Positions 20,261 through 26,260 of a stretch of DNA of 26,260 bases are shown here, piece by piece. Source of the DNA: a virus; IMG/VR virus record IMGVR_UViG_3300048591_001280, positions 1 through 26,260 of that record. One strand, 5' to 3'. Every line of letters begins with the position of its first letter. Within the stretch, counting starts at the first letter, position 1. The notes under the pieces were generated by a model that had not been told where the DNA came from, ran no database searches, and was given only the letters and a program-made list of their open reading frames with translations. The translations under genes and the position numbers were made by a program.

Positions 20261-21582
20261 CCTACGATCCGCTGGCCAGCCAGGCGCGGTTCCACTTGCT
20301 GGAAGGGCGCTTTCGCGGCTTCAGCGGTCCGGTGGGTTCAGGCAAGACGGCGGCCTTCGTGCAGCAGGCGCTACGCTTGGCGTACACGAACGGCGGATGC
20401 CTGGGGCTGATCGGCGCGGCCACCTACCGGATGCTGGCGGACGTGACGCGGCGGGCGTTTCTGGAAGTGCTCGAGGGAAACGCGATTCCGCACAGCTTCG
20501 AAAAGGCCGCGAACAGCGTGCGGCTGCATGAGCCGGGCGCGGAGATCATCTTTCGCAGTTTGGACCAACCGGAACGCCTGGTGGGCACGAACCTGGCGTG
20601 GTTCGGGTGCGATGAACTTACCTACAGCAAGGAAGACGCGTGGCGCCGCCTGGAAGCGCGGTTGCGCGAACCGAAGGCGCGGGAGCTGTGCGGGTTCGCG
20701 GTGTGGACGCCCAAGGGCTTCGATTGGGTCTACAACCGCTTCGTGGGTCCGGAACGGGTGACCGGATACCAGGCAATTTTCGCGAAGCCGGGCGAGAACC
20801 GCTGGCTGCCGGCGGACTTCTACGAACGGCTGAAGGCCAGCTACGACGAACGGTTCTTTCGCCAGGAGGCGCTGGGCGAATACCTGCCACAGTTTGTGGG
20901 CCAGGTTTACTACACGTTCGACCGCATGCACAGCGTTCGGGCCGTGGACTTCGACCCGGCGTGGCCGCTGTGCTGGGCTTTGGACTTCAACATTGACCCG
21001 ATGTGCAGCGTGCTGGCCCAGGTGAAGGACGTAACCACGCGGGCGGAGGCGCTGGCGGGGCGGCGGGTGACCGAAATCCACGTGCTGGATGAGCTGGTGC
21101 TGCCGGACTGCCGCACGGAACAGGCGTGCCGGGCGATGTGGCAACGGATTGAGAAGTTGCGGCTATGCGAGCGCGGCCTGCAGTCGATTCAGGTGTACGG
21201 CGATGCCAGCGGCGCGGCGCGGCGCACCAGTTCGCTGAAAAGCGACTGGCAGATTGTGAAGGAATTCCTGCGGCGGGAAACGCCGCTGCAGGCGCAGTTC
21301 CGGATTCCGGCGGCGAACCCGCCGGTGCGCGAACGGGCGGTGGAAGTCTGCAGCGCGCTGCAGGCCGCGGACGGGCGGCGGCGGCTGTTCGTGGACCCGC
21401 GATGCAGGGAACTGATCCTGGACTTCGAACAGGTGTTCTGGAAGCGCGACGCGGCCGGCAACGCGCTGGGGGACATCAGCAAGGCGGACCCGAAACGCAC
21501 GCACGTTAGCGATGCCTTGGGCTACCTGGTGTGGCGGGAACGCGCGAAGGCAGCCGGGCCGCAGGCGGATGTGATTTTCTAG
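20191..21582 (+). CDS. Terminase large subunit (463 aa)
   Basis: ATPase half: Walker A GPVGSGKT (46-53) and Walker B-like LAWFGCDE with D141-E142. Nuclease half: LDFNID with D265, YGDAS with D338 and HVSDALG with D441, the three acidic residues of the RNase H-like headful/cos nuclease. It pumps DNA into the prohead and cuts it. The only in-frame start upstream of the conserved part is GTG at 20191, with GGGGAG about eight bases before it, giving a 70-base overlap with the small subunit gene and about 24 residues of poorly conserved N-terminus. Confidence 0.92.
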   Translation: MGKAARPGCTGSGSAGGRCRREVAYDPLASQARFHLLEGRFRGFSGPVGSGKTAAFVQQALRLAYTNGGCLGLIGAATYRMLADVTRRAFLEVLEGNAIPHSFEKAANSVRLHEPGAEIIFRSLDQPERLVGTNLAWFGCDELTYSKEDAWRRLEARLREPKARELCGFAVWTPKGFDWVYNRFVGPERVTGYQAIFAKPGENRWLPADFYERLKASYDERFFRQEALGEYLPQFVGQVYYTFDRMHSVRAVDFDPAWPLCWALDFNIDPMCSVLAQVKDVTTRAEALAGRRVTEIHVLDELVLPDCRTEQACRAMWQRIEKLRLCERGLQSIQVYGDASGAARRTSSLKSDWQIVKEFLRRETPLQAQFRIPAANPPVRERAVEVCSALQAADGRRRLFVDPRCRELILDFEQVFWKRDAAGNALGDISKADPKRTHVSDALGYLVWRERAKAAGPQADVIF

Positions 21583-21612
21583 CGCGGGTGTGATGGCGCG
21601 CGGGGCGGGTGA

Positions 21613-22311
21613 ATGGCAGCACAGGTTGTTTCGCTGGCAGGGCCGGCATTACGGCGGATGGAAGCAGAAGCGAAGCCGGGCCTGATCCCGGCGCGGCTAT
21701 CGCTGGTGCGGCGGCCGGGGGAAACCCAACGCGCCCTGGCGGCGGCGAAGGGGCTGCCGGTACCGGGCGCCTACCAATGGCACCGCGGCGAACTGATGGC
21801 GATGGCGCGGCCGCGCTGCACCAGCTGCTGGGGAACGGGCGCCAGGCCAACCTGGGGCAACCAGGTGCGGCCCTGCAAATGCGTTTATCAGCACATCTTC
21901 CGGGCCTGCCTGCGGGAATACGAACAGTGCCGCGAGGGCGCCACGAAGTGGCAGGTGACCTACGAAGGGTGGGTGGATAGCGATGGCCGCAGCACCAGCC
22001 AGTACGGCCTGCCGCGCGAAGAATTCGCCTGCGATTTCGAACTGATCGCGAAGCGCGCACTGACGCCGCGACAGCACCGGATCTTCCAGCTGCACGTGCG
22101 GCAAGGCGCGGACAGTACGTTGTGCACCACGCGGCTGCGGCTGGACCGGGGCACGTTTTATCACGAGCTGTACCGGTTGCAGGAAACCCTGGGCTGGGCG
22201 TTCGCAGAACTGAAGCCGTATCCGCTGTTTCCCACGTCGGATTACTTCCGCAGCCGGGGCATGAAGTTGCAGGTGCAAGGGGAAAAGAATCCATGGCCGT
22301 GGGCCGCATAG
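21613..22311 (+). CDS. HTH protein with CxxCxG zinc motif (232 aa)
   Basis: Residues 69-92 contain CTSCWGTGARP ... CKC, a DnaJ-type CxxCxG half-motif plus a second Cys pair, so a zinc site is likely. Residues about 145-205 resemble sigma region 4: LIAKRALTPRQHRIFQLHVR, then LCTTRLRLDRGTFYHELYRL. The last part (LFPTSDYFRSRGMKLQ) is basic. It sits between terminase and portal, where phages often carry a late transcription regulator or a packaging helper. It is probably the third region-4-like protein of this window, after 14955 and 16337. No known family is assigned. Confidence 0.7.
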   Translation: MAAQVVSLAGPALRRMEAEAKPGLIPARLSLVRRPGETQRALAAAKGLPVPGAYQWHRGELMAMARPRCTSCWGTGARPTWGNQVRPCKCVYQHIFRACLREYEQCREGATKWQVTYEGWVDSDGRSTSQYGLPREEFACDFELIAKRALTPRQHRIFQLHVRQGADSTLCTTRLRLDRGTFYHELYRLQETLGWAFAELKPYPLFPTSDYFRSRGMKLQVQGEKNPWPWAA

Positions 22312-22592
22312 GAAGGCGCAACGCGCTGATGGAGATCAACGATCTGGCACAGGTGGTGGCGGGCCACACTGTCCGGATTGCGCACACAGAAGAAGCGGTG
22401 AAGGCCTGCCCGCTGAATGCGCACGGCGAGGCCCTGGCCGGGCATACGGTGGCCCTGCAGAACCTGGGGCAACGGATGGAAGCGCAGGAAAAGACCCTGA
22501 CGGGGATGCGGAACTGGCTGATCGGCGTGCTGGCCAGCAGCGTGGGCACGCTGGCGGTGCTGCTGTGGCAGACGCTGCAGCACGGGAAGTAG
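22293..22592 (+). CDS. XhlA-like coiled-coil protein with C-terminal TM (99 aa)
   Basis: The ATG at 22293 has AAGGGGA upstream and overlaps the previous gene; ATG at 22329 is an alternative. Residues 13-72 are helical and heptad-like (LNAHGEALAGHTVALQNLGQ), and residues 74-95 are a membrane helix (WLIGVLASSVGTLAVLLWQT). That topology matches phage XhlA-type lysis proteins, which act with a holin. Its place between terminase and portal is unusual for a lysis gene, so it may instead be a head or ejection-related membrane protein. Confidence 0.65.
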   Translation: MAVGRIGRRNALMEINDLAQVVAGHTVRIAHTEEAVKACPLNAHGEALAGHTVALQNLGQRMEAQEKTLTGMRNWLIGVLASSVGTLAVLLWQTLQHGK

Positions 22593-22598
22593 GCGGCA

Positions 22599-24104
22599 AT
22601 GGCGATCACGGTAAAGCAGCTTTCGGAAAAGCATCCGGATTGGGCGGAGCTGCGCGATTTCTGGGCGCAGATGGAGCTGCTGTATCGCGGCGGGAAGGCA
22701 ATTGTCGACAACGCGGCGCAGTTCCTGGATCGGCGGCCGGCGGAGGCACAGCGGGTGTATGACGCGCGCTGCGCCGGGGCCACCTACCAGAACATTCTGG
22801 GCGCGGCGCTGGGCTGGTACGAATCGAAGCTGTTCAGCGCGGAGCCGCAGTTTTACGCGCGGCGCGGCGATGCGGCGGTGCAGGATGAGTTCCTGCAGGG
22901 GTTCCTGAAAAACTGCGATCGCTGCGGCAAGGCGTTCGTGCGGGCGATGGCCGAATGGTTCAGCCTGGCGGTGCGCGATGGCAGCGCTTACGTGCTGCTG
23001 GACCTGCCCAGCACACCGCTGGCGCAAACCTTTCGCGCGCAGAAGATGATGGGCGCGCTGGACCCGTACGTAGTGACCTTCACGGCCGACCAGGTGACGA
23101 ACTGGGAAACGGACGCACAGGGGAACTTCGAGTGGATTGTCATCAGCACCAGCTTCTGGCGCGGCGGCTTCGGGACGAAGCGGCAGCAGATGCGGCGCTG
23201 GCACTACTTTGACCGCACGGATTACCGGATTTTTGAGGCCACGGCGGACGCGGCGGGCGGCGACGATGCCCGGATGGCCACCGAAGTGGGCGCGGGCCGC
23301 CACGCGCTTGCTGACCAGGCGCGGGTGCCGATCCATCGCATCGCGGTGCCGTTCCACCTGTGGCTGGGCTACCGGGTGTATCCGCAGGTGCGCGACCACT
23401 TCAACGCGGACAACGGCCTGAAGTGGGCGCTGTTGATGGCGAACCTGGCCGTGCCGGTGGTCACGGGCGATTTCGCGGAAGACCCAAAGATCAGCGAAAC
23501 GGGCTACATCAAGCTGGAAGCGAACGGTACGTTCGGATGGTCTGAACCCAGCGGCAGCAGCTTTCAGCACGCGGCGGCGCGGGTGGCCAGTTTGCGCGAG
23601 GAAATCTACCGGCAGATGTACCTGCAGGCGCAGGGACGTGATTCGAGCGCGCAGGCATCGGCGAACAGCGGCTACAGCAAGGAAATGGACATGGCGCCCA
23701 GCCGGGACGTGCTGAACGGCTACGGCGAACTGCTGCGCGGTGCGGCGGGCGGCATTCTGGCGGACGCCCTGGCGATTCGCGGCAGGAAGGACGTGGAAGT
23801 CAGCATCCAGGGCCTGCACTTCGAAGAAGGCGACGAACTGCAGGAGATCGGGACGGCCCAGGCGGCGCTGGAGCTGGAAGTGCCCAGCGAAACGTTCGAA
23901 AGGGCGGTGCTGAAACGGACGGCGCGGCAGTATGTGGGCAAGGCGGACCCGGACACGCTGGCGGCGATTGACAAGGAAATCGACGCGGCGCCAACGCGGG
24001 CCGCGCGGCAGGAAGCGCAACGCCAACAGCGGGCGGCGCAGTTCCGCGATCGCCTGGCGGAACAACTTGAAAACGGCGGCGCCACGGACGCCGCGGAGGA
24101 GTAG
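22599..24104 (+). CDS. Portal protein (501 aa)
   Basis: Length and layout fit a phage portal: an N-terminal helical part (AVYDARCAGATYQNILGAAL), a central clip/stem region (for example YVVTFTADQVTNWETDAQGN and VPIHRIAVPFHLWLGYRVYP), a long helix region with SANSGYSKEMD and LLRGAAGGILADALA, and a charged C-terminal coiled coil. The portal is a ring of twelve at one capsid vertex through which DNA enters and leaves. It is followed directly by the scaffold and coat genes in the usual phage order. The assignment rests on pattern and position; no single diagnostic motif exists. Confidence 0.82.
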   Translation: MAITVKQLSEKHPDWAELRDFWAQMELLYRGGKAIVDNAAQFLDRRPAEAQRVYDARCAGATYQNILGAALGWYESKLFSAEPQFYARRGDAAVQDEFLQGFLKNCDRCGKAFVRAMAEWFSLAVRDGSAYVLLDLPSTPLAQTFRAQKMMGALDPYVVTFTADQVTNWETDAQGNFEWIVISTSFWRGGFGTKRQQMRRWHYFDRTDYRIFEATADAAGGDDARMATEVGAGRHALADQARVPIHRIAVPFHLWLGYRVYPQVRDHFNADNGLKWALLMANLAVPVVTGDFAEDPKISETGYIKLEANGTFGWSEPSGSSFQHAAARVASLREEIYRQMYLQAQGRDSSAQASANSGYSKEMDMAPSRDVLNGYGELLRGAAGGILADALAIRGRKDVEVSIQGLHFEEGDELQEIGTAQAALELEVPSETFERAVLKRTARQYVGKADPDTLAAIDKEIDAAPTRAARQEAQRQQRAAQFRDRLAEQLENGGATDAAEE

Positions 24105-24107
24105 CGA

Positions 24108-24791
24108 ATGTTCATCAAGCCATGGGAACGCGCGCTGCGCGATAGCGAACCGCAGGCGGGCGGCGGCGGATTCGACACGGCGAAGTTCCGTAGCGAACTG
24201 CTGGCCGATGTAACCAACATCATGAAGGCGCAGTTCGGCGAGCTGGCGAAGACGATCAAGCCGGCGGACCTGAAACCGGAGCCGAAGCCGGAACCGAAGC
24301 CGGAACCGGCGCCCGCGGGTGACGGCAAAGATAAGCCGGCTGACCCGGCGCTGGCGTCGCTGCAGGGCCAGGTGCGGGAAATGCAGGCGAAGCTGGAGGC
24401 CAGCGAAAAGGCGCGGCAGGATGCGGTGAAGGCGGCCGAAGAACGCGAGCGCACTTCGGCGATCCGGGCCAAGCTGGGCGACTTCCAGTTTGCCAGCGAC
24501 GCGGCGCGCGAAAGTGCCCTGCGGATCTTCGGCGGCGATGTGGTGCGGGGCGAGGACGGCAACCTGTACGGTCCGGATAAGACGACGCCCTTTGACCAAT
24601 ACATCGGCAAGGCGCTGGACGAGACGCACGATTACCTGCTGAAGCCCAAGGATGTGGGCGGCAGCGGCGCGATGAACCCGGGCCAGAAGCGGCAGCCGCC
24701 GGTGGACTTGAACGACATCAAGCCGGGGATGAAGCCGGAGGACCGGGCGCGGGTTCTGGCGGAAATCGAACGGCTGGGCAGCGCGGCCTGA
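24108..24791 (+). CDS. Scaffold-like head assembly protein (227 aa)
   Basis: Acidic-basic, helical protein with a central KPEPKPEPKPEPAP hinge (about 54-67) followed by a coiled coil (ASLQGQVREMQAKLEASEKA) and a C-terminal basic tail. Such low-complexity, highly charged helical proteins between portal and coat are scaffolds that shape the prohead and are then removed. No protease motif is seen. It starts three bases after the portal stop. Position and composition are the evidence. Confidence 0.72.
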   Translation: MFIKPWERALRDSEPQAGGGGFDTAKFRSELLADVTNIMKAQFGELAKTIKPADLKPEPKPEPKPEPAPAGDGKDKPADPALASLQGQVREMQAKLEASEKARQDAVKAAEERERTSAIRAKLGDFQFASDAARESALRIFGGDVVRGEDGNLYGPDKTTPFDQYIGKALDETHDYLLKPKDVGGSGAMNPGQKRQPPVDLNDIKPGMKPEDRARVLAEIERLGSAA

Positions 24792-24813
24792 CGGCGGCGG
24801 GCTGAAACGGCTT

Positions 24814-24871
24814 CCGGACACCGGCTACCGGCTTCCGGCAATTAGCGGGCGCGGGCCGCTTGCGGCGCGCC
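24814..24871 (+). repeat. CCGG heptad repeat and hairpin in the coat gene leader
   Basis: Four CCGG tetramers start exactly seven bases apart (24814, 24821, 24828, 24835). A strong stem follows: GGCGCG (24848-24853) pairs with CGCGCC (24866-24871), with an inner GCCGC-TT-GCGGC (24855-24866). This is the 108-bp gap before the coat gene; it could affect mRNA stability or processing. Confidence 0.45.
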
Positions 24872-24899
24872 TGTGGAAACAAACAGGGGGAATGGAAAG

Positions 24900-25811
24900 A
24901 TGCCTACGATTACTTCGGCCAACCTGGCCAACGCGATTGTGAAGCTGGTGGCCGCGGACGCGCTGCCGGCATTGATGGCGAACCTGGTGATGGGCAACCT
25001 GGTGAACCGCGATTTTGAGCCTGTGCTGGCGAACAGCGGCGATACGGTGAACGTACCGATTCCGCCGGTGATGACGGCGAACAACATCGCCGAGGGCGGC
25101 AGCGTCACTACGCAGAACCCGAACGCCGGGAACGCGCAGATTGTGCTGGACACGCACGTGGAAGCCAGCTTCCAGATTCCGGACGTAACAAAGGTGCTGG
25201 CGGTGCCGGACCTGATGCAGCTGTACATGGGGCCCGCGATCGCGGCGATCGCCGAGAAGATTGAGGGCGATCTGCTGGGGCTGTACGCGCAGTTCACCAC
25301 CAACACGCCGGTGGGCACCGGCGGCACGGCGATCACCGAAGCGGTGATTGACAACGCGGAGACCGCTTTGTTCAACGCGAAAACGCCGGCGAACCTGCCG
25401 AAGTACCTGGTGGTGGACCCGTCGACCTATGGCACCATGCGCCAGCTGACGCGCTTCAGCGAGTTCAACAGCGCGGGCGAGGCGGGCGTGAAGGCGCTGG
25501 TGGAAGGGATGATCGGGCGGATCAAGGACTTCTACGTGTTCCGCAGCCAGCTGGTGAAGAAGACCGGCGCGGCGCCAACCACCACCAACAACATCGGCTT
25601 CTCGCGCGACGCCATCGGCCTGGTGATGCGCCGGCTGCCGCGGCCGCTGCCCGGAACGGGCGCCATCGCCGAATACGCCGAAGCCGGCAACTTCGGCATG
25701 CGGGTGCTGATGTCCTATCAGCCGGATACCCTGGCCCAGCAGTTCACCGTGGACGTGCTGTACGGCAAGGGTGTCCTGCGCAACGCCTTCGGCGTCCAGG
25801 TGCGCAGCTAA
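24900..25811 (+). CDS. Major capsid protein, P22 coat (gp5) type (303 aa)
   Basis: ATG at 24900 with GGGGGAATGG upstream. N-terminal pattern MPTITSANLANAIVKLVAAD, then NLVNRDFEPVLANSGDTVNV and a region rich in Asn/Gly/Thr (NNIAEGGSVTTQNPNAGNAQ), match the P22-type coat family. The middle is helical (MGPAIAAIAEKIEGDLLGLY), and the C-terminal half (YLVVDPSTYGTM ... GFSRDAIGLVMRRL) is the expected HK97-fold body. It forms the icosahedral shell. It is shorter than P22 gp5 (430 aa), which is common for relatives lacking the insertion domain. Flanked on both sides by strong RNA hairpins. Confidence 0.88.
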   Translation: MPTITSANLANAIVKLVAADALPALMANLVMGNLVNRDFEPVLANSGDTVNVPIPPVMTANNIAEGGSVTTQNPNAGNAQIVLDTHVEASFQIPDVTKVLAVPDLMQLYMGPAIAAIAEKIEGDLLGLYAQFTTNTPVGTGGTAITEAVIDNAETALFNAKTPANLPKYLVVDPSTYGTMRQLTRFSEFNSAGEAGVKALVEGMIGRIKDFYVFRSQLVKKTGAAPTTTNNIGFSRDAIGLVMRRLPRPLPGTGAIAEYAEAGNFGMRVLMSYQPDTLAQQFTVDVLYGKGVLRNAFGVQVRS

Positions 25812-25844
25812 CGGGCGGCACAGACAGACGGAACATGCAGAAAC

Positions 25845-25882
25845 GGCGGGCTGCGCCATCTGGATTGACGGCGCGGCCCGCC
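25845..25882 (+). repeat. 13-bp hairpin after the coat gene
   Basis: GGCGGGCTGCGCC (25845-25857) pairs with GGCGCGGCCCGCC (25870-25882) along 13 pairs (one G-U) with a 12-base loop. No T-run follows, so it is not a standard terminator; it may protect the 3' end of the coat mRNA or reduce downstream expression. It lies 20 bases before the start of the next gene. Confidence 0.6.
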
Positions 25883-25902
25883 ACCAGGAAAGGAACGAAG
25901 CA

Positions 25903-26235
25903 GTGAGCAGCTTCAACATGCAGAAGTTCTGGGGGGCGGTGAGGGCGGAGCGCGAACGGATTGCGGAGCCGTTTGTGTTCGTGTGTTCGATCGCCGATGA
26001 AGTCAGCGGCGCGAAGGGCGGCGCGGTGTGCCAGGTTTCGCGGGAAGACGCGGCCATTCTGCTGGTGAAGAAAACGCACCGGCTGGCCACGGATGACGAA
26101 GTGAAGGAATACCGGGCGGCCGAGGATGCGCTGCGCGAAGAGTATAAGGCGCTGGAACTGCAGCGGCGCACCCTGGCGGTGCTGACGCCGAACCCGGGCG
26201 GGCCGGTGGAAGCGAAGCCGCGGCCGCAGAAGTAG
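25903..26235 (+). CDS. Hypothetical head-region protein (110 aa)
   Basis: GTG at 25903 with AGGAAAGGAA about seven bases upstream. Small helical protein (FWGAVRAERERIAEPFVFVC and EEYKALELQRRTLAVLT), with an internal segment CQVSREDAAILLVKKTHRLA. Unrecognised; its place just after the coat gene suggests a head-completion or decoration role. It is complete, ending 25 bases before the window edge. Confidence 0.7.
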   Translation: MSSFNMQKFWGAVRAERERIAEPFVFVCSIADEVSGAKGGAVCQVSREDAAILLVKKTHRLATDDEVKEYRAAEDALREEYKALELQRRTLAVLTPNPGGPVEAKPRPQK

Positions 26236-26260
26236 AGTTTTTGGGATCCCGTTGCCGTTG

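Noticed and set aside
22242-24821. 859-aa open frame on the minus strand across portal and scaffold genes
   Set aside because: It is an artefact of GC-rich codon use opposite real genes; it has no domain pattern, and the + strand genes there are clearly phage head genes.

Overview
The window is a continuous piece of a high-GC, tail-bearing double-stranded DNA phage, either a prophage or a free temperate phage. Nearly all of it is coding. Genes overlap by ATGA, TGATG or a few bases, and almost everything runs on the + strand. Hallmarks seen directly are a tyrosine recombinase, a lambda-O-like replication protein, a two-subunit terminase, a portal, a scaffold-like protein and a P22-type coat protein. 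Tail genes are not reached before the right edge. I saw no tRNA, rRNA, CRISPR array or insertion sequence by eye. The host cannot be fixed from the sequence. Codon use (GCG, CTG, ATC, GGC) and protein style suggest a high-GC soil-type bacterium, possibly Acidobacteriota (weak inference).

Layout. (1) 116-1406, minus strand: three-gene operon of unknown function, divergent from the + strand early genes across a control region (1407-1548) with a strong promoter, a palindrome over it and two copies of a GGTAC-N4-GT box. (2) 1549-4742: early operon with an unknown protein, a Cas4/AddB-like Fe-S nuclease, a LuxR-type HTH protein and small membrane or zinc-ribbon proteins, closed by a clear intrinsic terminator (4775-4803). 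(3) 4804-5680: repeat-rich control region and a minimal integrase. (4) 5681-8661: replication block. An AT-rich stretch plus short palindromic iterons lies upstream of a winged-helix replication protein, and two more iterons lie inside that gene, as in phage lambda O. (5) 8716-13331: tightly packed operon of mostly unknown small proteins, with a J-domain protein, an SPPY-type DNA methyltransferase and an HNH nuclease. It is followed by a promoter-terminator unit (13343-13444) that could make a small RNA. (6) 13477-14397: a singly transcribed two-TM gene (possible moron), convergent with a minus-strand XRE-type repressor (14371-14826). (7) 14955-26235: late region. It begins with a FliA-like sigma factor, then a second region-4-like protein, a ParB-methyltransferase fusion with a G9 tract, a serine D-Ala-D-Ala carboxypeptidase-like protein with a C-terminal beta-sandwich, the terminase subunits, an HTH/zinc protein, a XhlA-like membrane protein, portal, scaffold and coat.

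How it may work together (inference). The divergent control region and the repressor set lysogeny. The replication protein binds the iterons. The J-domain protein may supply the DnaJ step that lambda borrows from its host. The sigma factor switches on the late operon. The methyltransferases protect or mark the DNA, and one of them may be phase-variable.
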